A DNA stretch of 39,053 nucleotides, taken from NCBI RefSeq assembly GCF_022832375.1, contig NZ_JALHLG010000042.1, positions 1 to 39,053 of the forward strand, in the 5' to 3' direction. The notes beneath the pieces are model-generated. The model made no database searches and was not told the DNA's origin. It worked only from the letters and a program-made list of their open reading frames with translations. Position numbers and translations under genes: made by a program. The first letter of the stretch is position 1. Each line of letters begins with the position of its first letter. This stretch comes from Novosphingobium beihaiense. GTDB taxonomy: Bacteria; Pseudomonadota; Alphaproteobacteria; Sphingomonadales; Sphingomonadaceae. Shown here piece by piece: positions 1 to 7,514 of the stretch.

Positions 1-1046
1 CCGAAAGCGATATGGCGCGGCTTGCGCTCGATATCGACGCTGTGCGGATCGGCGTAGACCGAGGGATCGCGGTTGGCGAGCATGATCGGCATGTTCACCT
101 CGTCCCCCTTCTTCATCGGCACACCGTGGAAGGTGAAATCCTTCGTCACCGCGCGATGGGTCACGACCACCGAATAGGCCCGGCAGAACTCCTCCACCGC
201 CTGTGGCAGCAGGTCCGGCTCCGCACGCAGCTGCTGCTGCAGGTCCGGATGCATGGCGAGGTGCTGCATGATCCAGCCGATCGTCGAATAGACCGTATCC
301 AGCCCGCCGACATAGAGCACATAGAACATGCCCATCATCTCGTAGTAGTTCATCGGCCGCCCCTCGACCTCGCCGCTGACGATCCCTTTCAGGAACTCGT
401 TGGTCGGATTGGCCTTCTGCGCTTCCATGTGCTGCTTGAGATAGCCGTAGATCGAGCGCGCGGCGGCCACGCGCACCATCGGATCGCTGGCGCGCATCAG
501 CTCGTCCTGCCAGCCCATGAACTGATCGAGCAGATCGCGCGGCATCCCCATCAGATCGAGAAAGACGTAGGATGGAAACGGCACGGCGAACGCATCGACG
601 AATTCGCACTCGCCCCTGTCTTTGAACTTCCCGATCAGTTCCCGGCAGATCTGCCGCACCGGCTCGTCATAGCTGCGGATCGCGGCCGGGGTGAAAAAGG
701 GATTGAGGATCTTGCGGTACTGATGGTGCTTGGGCGGATCGATCTCGATCGGATTGAGCAGGATCGGCTCGCCCAGCATATCCGCGATCATGCCCGGGCG
801 TTCCGAGGTAAAATGCTCGTAATCGATGAAGGCCTCGCGGATCACGTCGTCTCGCGTGAGAATCCAGCCGGGCCGCTTGAAATTGGCCTCCGTGCCCCAA
901 ATCACTGGCGGCCCTTCGTGCAATCGCGCGATCGAAACGAAAGGATCATTTCCCTCAGTGGTGAATGTGTCGAAATCCTTGTCCCAAACCAGTTCGGGCG
1001 GGACGGTCTCAGGAATGCGTTCGGCAGTGGCGAATGGTGCGCTCAA
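1..1046 (-). CDS. cytochrome P450 (C-terminus cut by the window edge)
   Basis: Soluble bacterial-type cytochrome P450 monooxygenase; 348 codons are visible and the heme-cysteine loop lies just beyond the left edge. The I-helix oxygen-binding motif is GGLDT at residues 247-251, the K-helix ExxR is E286 to R289, and an NRDPSVYADP segment near residue 326 is typical of the region before the heme loop. No signal peptide or membrane anchor is seen, so the enzyme should be cytosolic and depend on a separate ferredoxin and reductase. The start is taken as TTG at 1046 because an AGGAGAGGAA ribosome site lies just upstream and no better in-frame start exists. The gene follows the winged-helix regulator on the same strand after 115 nt that hold two copies of TTACAAAGT. 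The substrate cannot be read from the sequence; terpenoids, steroids or fatty acids are common for such sphingomonad P450s. Confidence 0.93.
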   Translation of the reverse strand, partial: MSAPFATAERIPETVPPELVWDKDFDTFTTEGNDPFVSIARLHEGPPVIWGTEANFKRPGWILTRDDVIREAFIDYEHFTSERPGMIADMLGEPILLNPIEIDPPKHHQYRKILNPFFTPAAIRSYDEPVRQICRELIGKFKDRGECEFVDAFAVPFPSYVFLDLMGMPRDLLDQFMGWQDELMRASDPMVRVAAARSIYGYLKQHMEAQKANPTNEFLKGIVSGEVEGRPMNYYEMMGMFYVLYVGGLDTVYSTIGWIMQHLAMHPDLQQQLRAEPDLLPQAVEEFCRAYSVVVTHRAVTKDFTFHGVPMKKGDEVNMPIMLANRDPSVYADPHSVDIERKPRHIAF

Positions 1047-1113
1047 GGTTCCTCTCCTCAGGACATGGGCATTGCAATGCGGGCATCCGGCCCGTTCAGG
1101 TTTTATGTTCTTG

Positions 1114-1141
1114 GTTACAAAGTATTCTGCATTACAAAGTT
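1114..1141. promoter_or_regulatory. candidate operator: two direct TTACAAAGT repeats upstream of the P450
   Basis: TTACAAAGT occurs at 1115-1123 and again at 1132-1140, a 17-nt period, in the gap between the regulator gene and the P450. Read on the minus strand, the first copy begins AACTTTG. The same heptamer forms half of the inverted repeat upstream of the membrane-protein gene at 2177-2195. The link to the regulator encoded at 1162-1548 is an inference. Confidence 0.5.
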
Positions 1142-1161
1142 CATGGGCAAAACATGCGGGA

Positions 1162-1548
1162 TCAGGCGGGCCGTTCCCGCAACCGTGGGGCGCTGTCGGA
1201 TACCGCCTGCTTCCCCTCAGCCGCGCGCGTCGCATGGCGCAGTGCGCTTTCCAGGGCGGCAAGGTACTGGCCGAAATCGCCGCGCCCCAGTTCCGAAAGG
1301 CGGCACCGGGTCTGCGGACGCTTGCCATCGAACCCCTTCTCGATGGTCACGTAGCGGGCTTCCTCCAGCACGGTCAGATGCCGGTTGAGATTACCGTCGG
1401 TCAGCCCGCAGAGCTGCTTGAGCTGCGCGAAGGACAGTCCGTCCGGCTGCCCCGCCAGCGACGTGACGATGCCGAGCCGGGCGCGCTCGTGGAAAATCCT
1501 GTCCAGCCCGCTAAAGGCAAACGGCGTCTCAGCAGCGATCTCAGGCAT
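1162..1548 (-). CDS. winged helix-turn-helix transcriptional regulator
   Basis: Small DNA-binding regulator of 128 residues, resembling the single-domain winged-helix family HTH_34 (ArsR/MarR-like fold). An initial helix (FHERARLGIVTSL) is followed by the helix-turn-helix FAQLKQLCGLTDGNLNRHL and a wing ending near KRPQTRCRLSELG; the C-terminal helix probably dimerises. No metal-binding cysteine cluster or ligand domain is visible. The frame is open further upstream, but ATG 1548 is chosen because the family begins about here; it overlaps the end of the membrane-protein gene by 8 nt, implying one transcript and coupled translation. Regulators of this type often travel with a membrane protein whose gene they repress. 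Here it probably controls its own operon and perhaps the downstream P450 through the CAAAGTT motif. Confidence 0.88.
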   Translation of the reverse strand: MPEIAAETPFAFSGLDRIFHERARLGIVTSLAGQPDGLSFAQLKQLCGLTDGNLNRHLTVLEEARYVTIEKGFDGKRPQTRCRLSELGRGDFGQYLAALESALRHATRAAEGKQAVSDSAPRLRERPA

Positions 1549-2164
1549 GCACGCCCCCCTCCCTGTCAGACCCTCTGTCAGACAGGGCCCAGGCAATCGC
1601 GAAATGGCCTGCAACGAACGGCACGCCCACCACAAGCGGCGTCAGCCCGCCCTGCGCACCGGCGAGAAACAGTCCTGCCGACCCCGACAGCAGAAACCAG
1701 GCTCCTGGCCAGACGATCCTGCGCGGCATCGTCGCATAGCTGGCAAAAGCCACCAGACTGATCAGCATCTGCCAGATCCCCGGCACGATCCAGGCCGCCT
1801 TCGGCGCATAAGCCAGAATGGCAACAGGGACTGCTGCGGCAATGACCGCGGCAGGCACAACGATGCGCATGGCGGAAAGCAGCATGGGCTGCGCCATATG
1901 GTCCCTCGCCCGGCGCGTTCTCAGGATCGCCTCAGCCGCGATCAGCAGGCACCCGGCAGCCATCAGCAGCCCCCATATCATCACATATTGCTGGTCACTC
2001 TCGGCAAAGCGCGCGGGCCAGACAAGCTGCATCAGCATGATCATGAGCGACAGCAGGCCGATCATCCCCACCGCCTCGGGCGCATAACCGCGAAAGCGCG
2101 TGCTTGCCGCCAATTGCGCGCGAATATCGGCAATCTGGGCAATGGCCTGCTCAACTTCAGACAC
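1541..2164 (-). CDS. polytopic membrane protein paired with a winged-helix regulator
   Basis: Integral inner-membrane protein of 207 residues, function unknown. A short cytosolic N-terminus (EVEQAIAQIADIRAQLAAS) precedes about six hydrophobic segments, for example around GMIGLLSLMIMLMQLVW, WGLLMAAGCLLIAAEAIL, AAVIAAAVPVAILAYA and WFLLSGSAGLFLAGA. No catalytic motif is recognised. The GTG at 2164 is preferred over the longer open frame from 2347, because GGAGAG lies 7 nt upstream and the upstream residues are basic and non-membrane in character. It is the first gene of a probable operon with the regulator, and the inverted repeat at 2177-2195 sits just upstream. A role as partner or target of the regulator is inference. 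Confidence 0.8.
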   Translation of the reverse strand: MSEVEQAIAQIADIRAQLAASTRFRGYAPEAVGMIGLLSLMIMLMQLVWPARFAESDQQYVMIWGLLMAAGCLLIAAEAILRTRRARDHMAQPMLLSAMRIVVPAAVIAAAVPVAILAYAPKAAWIVPGIWQMLISLVAFASYATMPRRIVWPGAWFLLSGSAGLFLAGAQGGLTPLVVGVPFVAGHFAIAWALSDRGSDREGGVHA

Positions 2165-2176
2165 CGGACGCTCTCC

Positions 2177-2195
2177 AACTTTGGATTGCAAAGTT
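2177..2195. promoter_or_regulatory. inverted repeat, probable operator of the membrane protein/regulator operon
   Basis: AACTTTG at 2177-2183 and CAAAGTT at 2189-2195 form a perfect 7-bp inverted repeat around GATTG. It lies 12 nt before the GTG start of the membrane-protein gene, a position suited to repression. AACTTTG recurs upstream of the P450 (minus strand, from 1141). Confidence 0.55.
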
Positions 2196-2398
2196 ATACA
2201 GGCCTGCACGCAGGTCAAGACAAATCGCCTGGACCGCGCGGACCGAGGCGCTGCGTGGCCAAACCGGCCCGCCGGATCTTTCCGCATGAGCCTGCTTTTT
2301 GGGTGTTGACCGGGGCCCACCTCCCCCCTAAAGGACGCGGCCTGCACCGGCGATCCGGTGCACCAGATTGAGCCTCCGGTGACGGAAGGCCTTGGTAT

Positions 2399-2475
2399 GG
2401 CGGAGTAGCTCAGCCGGTTAGAGCAGCGGAATCATAATCCGCGTGTCGGGGGTTCGAGTCCCTCCTCCGCTACCA
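2399..2475 (+). tRNA. tRNA with CAT anticodon, probably elongator tRNA-Met
   Basis: A full 77-nt cloverleaf: acceptor GGCGGAG against CTCCGCT (one terminal G-U pair), D-arm GCTC/GAGC, anticodon stem GCGGA/TCCGC around the loop ATCATAA (anticodon CAT), and a T-arm with TTCGAGT. The CCA end is encoded. It lacks the unpaired first base expected of initiator tRNA. A tRNA-Ile2 whose CAT is modified to lysidine is an alternative I cannot exclude by eye. The 3' end is a typical integration site, and an integrase remnant follows in the same orientation. Confidence 0.95.
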
Positions 2476-2483
2476 TCATCCTG

Positions 2484-2502
2484 TTTGGCGACAGTCGCCA
2501 AA
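2484..2502. terminator. inverted repeat just after the tRNA
   Basis: TTTGGCGAC and GTCGCCAAA flank a single A, giving a perfect inverted repeat 9 nt after the tRNA CCA end. It can fold as a 7-bp stem with a 5-nt loop. There is no U tract, so it may be a processing or weak termination structure. Confidence 0.35.
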
Positions 2503-2533
2503 GGTTGAAAAAATCCCACTTTTCCGCTAGTTC

Positions 2534-2566
2534 AAGGGCAATCGCTGGTTGTCAGCGACTGCCCTT
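2534..2566 (+). terminator. strong hairpin downstream of the tRNA
   Basis: AAGGGCAATCGCTG pairs with CAGCGACTGCCCTT across a GTTGT loop: 14 positions with one mismatch. A short T-rich run (TTGTTTG) follows, compatible with a weak intrinsic terminator for the tRNA. It could also be an attachment-region structure left from the island. Confidence 0.45.
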
Positions 2567-2640
2567 GTTTGCCTGCAATTGCGGTCGATCAGTGCATAAT
2601 TTGGGGGCTCGGAAAGCCCCCCGCAAAAGCGAGGCCCTCA

Positions 2641-2990
2641 ATGGCGCTGACCGACACCGCAGGAACGGCGTGGAGTGGAAACTGGCTATCGGCCCGTATC
2701 CTCAATTCACATTGGCCGAGGCGCGCAGGCTGCTCGCCCATGACATCGATCCCAATGCCGCCAAGCGGCAGGCGCGGATCGAAGCTAGTATGCGGGCGGA
2801 AAACAGCTTCGCCAAGGTGGCAGAAGAGTTGCTCGCAAAGCGGGAAAAGGAAGAGGTCTCGCCGCGCACGCTGGAAAAGTATCGTTGGCTGATCAAATTG
2901 CCTGGCAACGAATTTGGCCGGAGGCCGATCACCGAGATCAGCCCAGCCGAATTGGTGCACGAAATCAGACGGCACGAACGGCGAGGACAG
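2641..2990 (+). pseudogene. P4-type tyrosine recombinase (integrase), decayed fragment
   Basis: Only pieces of a tRNA-targeting integrase remain. ATGGCGCTGACCGACACC at 2641 encodes MALTDTA, the usual N-terminus of P4-family integrases. After it the homologous frame changes, and about 35 residues of the DUF4102 arm-binding region are missing. The second frame then reads KLAIGPYPQFTLAEARRLL and continues through the core-binding SAM-like region (AKVAEELLAKREKEEVSPRT, ITEISPAELVHEIRR) until recognisable similarity stops near 2990. The whole catalytic domain with its R-H-R-Y residues is absent. Position and orientation right after the tRNA fit an island integrase. Similarity to the family is recognised by eye; the exact breakpoints are estimates. 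Confidence 0.85.
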
Positions 2991-3345
2991 TATCGTCACC
3001 GACTTTGGCGTCGCCCGGGCGCACGGCCTGCTCCTGCTGCACACTCGTGTAATCGTGGCAGTAGAGATTGGGCTTGCCGGACCCGAAATCGACCTGAACG
3101 CTCTGGCTGCCGGACGCCGCTGGAGTGGGCGTCGGGGAAGCGGGCATTGAGGACGGCTGACACGCCGTGTAGCCGGTAGAGGCTGCACGCCGAACACCCT
3201 TGCCGCAGCGCAAAAGGTTATTACGCGCCGTGTCACGTATTATATCCACCAATGGTGCTCCAGGCGGCCCATACGGCGCGATCCACTGAATCGGCGCCCC
3301 ATGGCACGATGCCCGCGCCACCACCGCGCGCCGCGCGCTTTTCAT
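2965..3345 (-). CDS. hypothetical protein in the island scar
   Basis: Open frame of 126 codons on the strand opposite the integrase remnant, overlapping its end. I do not recognise a family. The C-terminal half has protein-like composition (QVDFGSGKPNLYCHDYTSVQ, then KVGDDTVLAVRAV), while the N-terminal half is rich in Ala and Arg and less convincing; a shorter start such as M68 (MPASPTPTP) is possible. No ribosome site decides the start. It may be island cargo, itself a fragment, or a chance frame. Confidence 0.35.
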   Translation of the reverse strand: MKSARRAVVARASCHGAPIQWIAPYGPPGAPLVDIIRDTARNNLLRCGKGVRRAASTGYTACQPSSMPASPTPTPAASGSQSVQVDFGSGKPNLYCHDYTSVQQEQAVRPGDAKVGDDTVLAVRAV

Positions 3346-3529
3346 GCCGGTTTTGATGCGCTGCCCACTATCGGCGGAAGGCAGCCTAAGCCCTTGGCCA
3401 ATTGGTTGATCGCTCGCCCATTACGCTGATGCACATCGATGCACCTGCAGAGCCTTTTCGTGCCCATGGATGGGCACCCGCTTTCCGGACATCACAGTTC
3501 CGGCGCTGCCGCCCGCCCCGCCGCTCACA

Positions 3530-3569
3530 TAAAAAATCGGCTGGAGAAGCCCCCCGCCTCTCCAGCCGA
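3530..3569 (-). terminator. intrinsic terminator of the TonB receptor/amidohydrolase operon
   Basis: On the minus strand TCGGCTGGAGA pairs perfectly over 11 bp with TCTCCAGCCGA and is followed directly by six T. It lies about 70 nt beyond the amidohydrolase stop. The rest of 3346-3639 shows no convincing gene. Confidence 0.88.
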
Positions 3570-3639
3570 CCTGGACTTTCGTCCTGCGATAACCCTCGCC
3601 TGCAGGTGGAAAGCCCCTCCTGCAAGCTCGGGATAGCGT

Positions 3640-4962
3640 TCAGGGAATGACGTGCCCGTCCTGCTTGTAGACACGCCCACCCTGCATCACGAAGCCGATA
3701 TTCTGGAGCTGGGCGATGTCCCCCAGCGGATCGCCATCAGTGGCGACGATATCGGCATAGCGGCCCGGCTGGATGCTGCCGATGTCCGCGCTGTCTCCGA
3801 TCAGGTCCGCCGCCGAAGTGGTGGCGGCCTTGATCGTATCCATGGCCGGAATGCCTGCCTTGACCATCAGCGCGAATTCCTGGCCGTTCAGGCCGTGCTG
3901 ATAGACGCCCGCATCGGTGCCGAAGGCGATCTTCACCCCGGCTTTCCAGGCGTCATAGGCGTTACGGTTCATTCGCGGTGCGACTGCAAGGGCCTTTTGT
4001 GCGACCGAAGGGCTCAGCAGTTCTGGATGTGTTTTTGCGAATCTGTAAACCGTCTCACCCGCGATCAGCGTCGGCACCAGATAAGTGCCGTGCGCTTTCA
4101 TGATCTTGTAGGTTTCAGGCGTGGCAAACGTGCCATGTTCGATGGAATCAACCCCCAGTTCCGACGCATGGTCGGTGGCCTGGGTGCCGTGGGAATGCGC
4201 CGCCACTTTCATGTGCAACACATGGGCCGTGTCGACGATCGTCTTGATTTCGGCATCGGTCATCAACTGGGCCTGTGGATCGTCGCCCACACTGGCAACG
4301 CCGCCCGAGGGAACGATCTTGATGAGATCCACGCCGTCGCGGTGCATCTCGCGCACTTTCTTGAGCGCTTCATCCGCACCATCAACGATGCCCGCGCTCC
4401 ATTCCGGCTTGGAAAGCGCCGGATCGTAGCCGGTGGACAGATCGCCATGCCCGCCCGTGGGGCCGACGATATTGCCCGAAACCCACATCCGCGGCCCTTC
4501 GATGGTGCCTTCCTTCTGGGCACGCTTCAGAGCCACGACGGCAGGCGTGTAGCCGCCGACATCGCGGACCGAGGTAAACCCGGCCAGCAATGTCGTGCGG
4601 GCATTGGCGACACCCTCCATCGCCCCGTCGAAGGCGGAGCGGGTTACGGGCCCAAGCAGCTGCGGATACTTGCCCAGCTGCAAGGTCAGGTGAACGTGCG
4701 TGTCGATAAGACCGGGCAGGACCGTCTTCTTCGACAGATCGATGACTTCGGCGCCTTCGGGCGTGACGAACCCGTCATCGACGGAAACGATGCGATCGTC
4801 ATGGATGACAATCGACACGTTGTGTTTTTCGGCATTCGAAATGCCGTCGATCAGCGTGCCGGCGTGGATGACGATATCTTTCGCCTGCGCCGCGCCGGCC
4901 CAGCACAGAGCCAGGGCGGCGGACAGCATGGCGATCCGTTTGGTGTGTTTCCGGTTCTTCAT
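3640..4962 (-). CDS. exported metal-dependent amidohydrolase (imidazolonepropionase/prolidase-like)
   Basis: Secreted hydrolase of the amidohydrolase superfamily, 440 residues. A basic N-terminus and hydrophobic stretch ending GAAQA near residue 27 form a signal peptide, so it should act in the periplasm. The TIM-barrel metal site is visible: H89 and H91 in DTHVH, candidate carboxylated K214 in DLIKI, H255/H257 in AHSHG, H275 in SIEHG and D349 in FGTDAG. Relatives cleave N-acyl amino acids, Xaa-Pro dipeptides or cyclic amides; the substrate is not readable here. It starts 18 nt after the TonB receptor stop and shares its terminator, so the receptor probably imports what this enzyme cleaves. 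The exact specificity is inference. Confidence 0.92.
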   Translation of the reverse strand: MKNRKHTKRIAMLSAALALCWAGAAQAKDIVIHAGTLIDGISNAEKHNVSIVIHDDRIVSVDDGFVTPEGAEVIDLSKKTVLPGLIDTHVHLTLQLGKYPQLLGPVTRSAFDGAMEGVANARTTLLAGFTSVRDVGGYTPAVVALKRAQKEGTIEGPRMWVSGNIVGPTGGHGDLSTGYDPALSKPEWSAGIVDGADEALKKVREMHRDGVDLIKIVPSGGVASVGDDPQAQLMTDAEIKTIVDTAHVLHMKVAAHSHGTQATDHASELGVDSIEHGTFATPETYKIMKAHGTYLVPTLIAGETVYRFAKTHPELLSPSVAQKALAVAPRMNRNAYDAWKAGVKIAFGTDAGVYQHGLNGQEFALMVKAGIPAMDTIKAATTSAADLIGDSADIGSIQPGRYADIVATDGDPLGDIAQLQNIGFVMQGGRVYKQDGHVIP

Positions 4963-4980
4963 GACTGTCCGCCTTTTCCC

Positions 4981-7221
4981 TTAGAAGTGCTTGCTGAAAT
5001 CGATGCCGATGGTGCGCGGCGTGATGCTGATGGCGCGCACCTTGTCGAGACCGCCGAAGATGTTCCCGCTGCTCTTGGAGATGATCGCGTCCTCATCCGT
5101 CAGATTGTTGACGAACAGGGCCACGCTCCACTGGTCCACATCCCCGCTGATACCTGCGCGCAGGTTAACAGTGGTGAAGGACGGGAGGTACTGCTGGAAG
5201 GCGTTCTCGTGATGGAACACCGTCCACGACTTGCCGCTGTAGGACACGTCGGCCCGCACCACGCCCGAAAGGCCTTCCGAGAGCGCCCAGTCATACTGCG
5301 CGCTGCCCTGCGCCGTCACCTTGGACACGAAAGGAATCGGGTCGCCCTTCAGGCCCGAGGCCACCAGGTTCTGGTTGGACTGGTCTTCCAGAAGCTCGGT
5401 GTCGGTGTAGGCACCCGAAGCCTGCAGTTCCAGGCCGTACATCGGACGCAGCGTGGTCTCCACTTCCACACCGTAGGCCCGCGCGCGGCCGGCATTGGTG
5501 ATGAAACCGAAGTTGGTGTTGGGGAACGTGCCGCTCGTCTGCATGTCGTCCCAGTCGATGCGGAAGATATCGGCATTGATGGTCAGCATGCGGCCGAACC
5601 ACTGCGTCTTCGCGCCCACTTCGTAGTTCCACAGCGTGTCGGAACGGTAGGCGACGAATTCATCCGACAGGCCCACGGTCTGGTTGATGCCGCCCGGACG
5701 CTGCCCGCTGGATACCGTGGCATAGACCATGGCTTCCGGCGTGATCTGATAGCTGACATTCCCCTTGTAGAGGAAACCGTTCTCCTTGGTCTTGTACGTG
5801 GTGTACGGCGAGGCCGAGAAACCGACGAGCGGATCAACGACGGTCACTTCACCCGAAGCAGTGCGGGTATAGTCGTAGTAACGCAGGCCACCCGTCACCG
5901 AGAGTTCAGGCGTTGCGTGCCAGGTTACTTCGCCGAAACCGGCGAGCTGCTTGAGCCCGTCGCCGATCACGCGCTGGCCGTAGAGCGTCGTATCGTTGAT
6001 CGCCAGACGCTTGCCCGAAGCCGGATCGACAGCAACGACGTTGCTCTGAATGTCGCCCTTGCGGTTCGAGTAGAAGAGGCCGGCGGTCCAATCCAGCACG
6101 TCCGAGCCATTCGAGCTGAAGCGCAGCTCGACCGTATCGGTCTTGGTGATCTGCGAGGAATTGGCAACCGAAGGCGCCTGTGCGTTGAAAGCGTCCGCCA
6201 GCGACGGCACCAGCTCCGCATAAGTGCGGAAGAAGGCCGTGATGTCGTAGCTGTAGTTGAAGTCGCGGTAGCTGTGCGATCCGACGAGGGTCGCGGTGAC
6301 CGGCCCCAGATCCCATGCCGCGGTGCCGCTGACAATGCGGGTGCGGTCATTCAGCGGCTGCAGCGCTTCGAAGTTCGCCTTGTAGGAACCCGACGCCAGG
6401 AAGTAATTGTTGATCGAGCCCTTCTGGTCCTGCGCCATGAACATCAGGTCGAGCGTGAGATCCTCGGTCGGCTTGGCACGAAGCATCACGCGGCCGCTCT
6501 TGGTGCGCTGCTCGTTGACGTCGTCACGGCCCAGCGTGATGTTGTCGATGAAGCCCGGCTGGTTCTTATAGGAACCGACGGCGCGGATGGCGAGCTTGTC
6601 GTCGATCAGCGGAACGTTGATCATCGCCTGCGTCTGGAACCCGGCATCGCCATGCGCAACGCTGGAAATCTGCCCCTTGGTAGCGCCGCTCAGAACATTG
6701 AGATCGGGCTTGGCCAGCACGAGGCGCACAGTGCCCGCCATCGAGGACGAACCGTAGAGCGTTCCCTGCGGGCCGCGCAGCACTTCCACGCGCTCGACGT
6801 CGAACAGGTCGATCGCCGGCAGCGTGCCGCCCGCGTCGGAGTTCACACCAGCCGAGCCCAGGATGGGAATTTCATCGTAGTACAGGCCCACGAGCGATTC
6901 GCCCGCCGCACGGATGTTGCGGATGGTGATACGCGAACCCGACAGGCCGCTTTCCCGCAGGACGAGCCCCGGGCTGACCCGCGAAAGCTGGCTGGTGTCG
7001 CTCACGCCCATCGATGTCAGCGTGTCGCCCGTGACCGCGCTGATCGCCAGCGGCGTCTTCTGCAGCGATGTGGAACGCTTGAGTGCGGTAACGACAATTT
7101 CGCCGCCCGTATCTTCCGTACCGGCATCTGCACTGTCTTGTGCATGGGCAAGAGCCGGGAAAGTGAATGCCGCCGTCGTGGTAAGAAGTATGCGCGAAAG
7201 TGTGCGGAATTTTTTGCTCAT
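4981..7221 (-). CDS. TonB-dependent outer-membrane receptor
   Basis: Outer-membrane active transporter of 746 residues. A signal peptide ends at ALAHAQ (near residue 28), and a TonB-box-like stretch GGEIVVTAL follows near residue 40. The plug domain contains RITIRNIRAAGE and the conserved VERVEVLRGPQGTLYGSSSM, and a beta-barrel runs to a C-terminal aromatic residue (IGIDFSKHF). It resembles the sphingomonad receptors with a PQGTLYG plug motif, often used for plant or aromatic compounds rather than iron. No anti-sigma (STN) extension is present. AGGGG precedes the ATG at 7221. The amidohydrolase gene follows after 18 nt, so the two probably form an uptake-and-hydrolysis pair. Confidence 0.95.
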   Translation of the reverse strand: MSKKFRTLSRILLTTTAAFTFPALAHAQDSADAGTEDTGGEIVVTALKRSTSLQKTPLAISAVTGDTLTSMGVSDTSQLSRVSPGLVLRESGLSGSRITIRNIRAAGESLVGLYYDEIPILGSAGVNSDAGGTLPAIDLFDVERVEVLRGPQGTLYGSSSMAGTVRLVLAKPDLNVLSGATKGQISSVAHGDAGFQTQAMINVPLIDDKLAIRAVGSYKNQPGFIDNITLGRDDVNEQRTKSGRVMLRAKPTEDLTLDLMFMAQDQKGSINNYFLASGSYKANFEALQPLNDRTRIVSGTAAWDLGPVTATLVGSHSYRDFNYSYDITAFFRTYAELVPSLADAFNAQAPSVANSSQITKTDTVELRFSSNGSDVLDWTAGLFYSNRKGDIQSNVVAVDPASGKRLAINDTTLYGQRVIGDGLKQLAGFGEVTWHATPELSVTGGLRYYDYTRTASGEVTVVDPLVGFSASPYTTYKTKENGFLYKGNVSYQITPEAMVYATVSSGQRPGGINQTVGLSDEFVAYRSDTLWNYEVGAKTQWFGRMLTINADIFRIDWDDMQTSGTFPNTNFGFITNAGRARAYGVEVETTLRPMYGLELQASGAYTDTELLEDQSNQNLVASGLKGDPIPFVSKVTAQGSAQYDWALSEGLSGVVRADVSYSGKSWTVFHHENAFQQYLPSFTTVNLRAGISGDVDQWSVALFVNNLTDEDAIISKSSGNIFGGLDKVRAISITPRTIGIDFSKHF

Positions 7222-7514
7222 GGGACCCCTGTTTCAATGTTCGAGCGGGTTCTGTCGCCTCGCTCTGGTTTGCTTTGCCCTCTCCACCCTCTATGTAACG
7301 AAAGTGCCACAACGTTCCGCGGAAATCTCACCAAACATACGCACAAAATCGATGCCAATTAGAGCAATCACGTCGATTTTATGGAAATTCTGGCAACTTG
7401 CCCTAATTGAGCAATTACCTTGACCTGAATCGGAAAACCGCCGGAATCCCCCTTCTGGGCGGATTTCCAGCAGTTCGATACGCCGCTCCGGCTGCCGCCG
7501 GTCTGTTCCACAAT
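7222..7514. promoter_or_regulatory. intergenic region upstream of the TonB receptor
   Basis: This AT-richer gap lies between the Lrp-type regulator and the receptor gene. It holds two similar direct elements, AATTAGAGCAATCACGT at 7357-7373 and AATTGAGCAATTACCT at 7405-7420. It also holds GGAAATTCTGG at 7383-7393, which recurs with one extra A at 8000-8011 in front of the regulator. I see no gene in it. These are candidate regulator sites only. Confidence 0.4.
7434..7462 (-). terminator. weak terminator candidate after the Lrp-type gene
   Basis: On the minus strand CCGCC (7462-7458) and GGCGG (7442-7438) can pair, with an inner GAA/TTC pair, and four T follow at 7437-7434. It lies about 50 nt past the regulator stop. 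The stem is short and bulged. Confidence 0.35.

Noticed and set aside
2399..3345. A direct repeat of the tRNA 3' end marking the far attachment site
   Set aside because: I found no second copy of the final tRNA bases in the window, so no attachment pair is reported.
3652..7362. A 1236-codon open frame antisense to the amidohydrolase and TonB receptor
   Set aside because: Its product is rich in Arg, His and Asp with no domain, as expected from the complement of GC-rich coding sequence; the minus-strand genes have signal peptides and conserved motifs.
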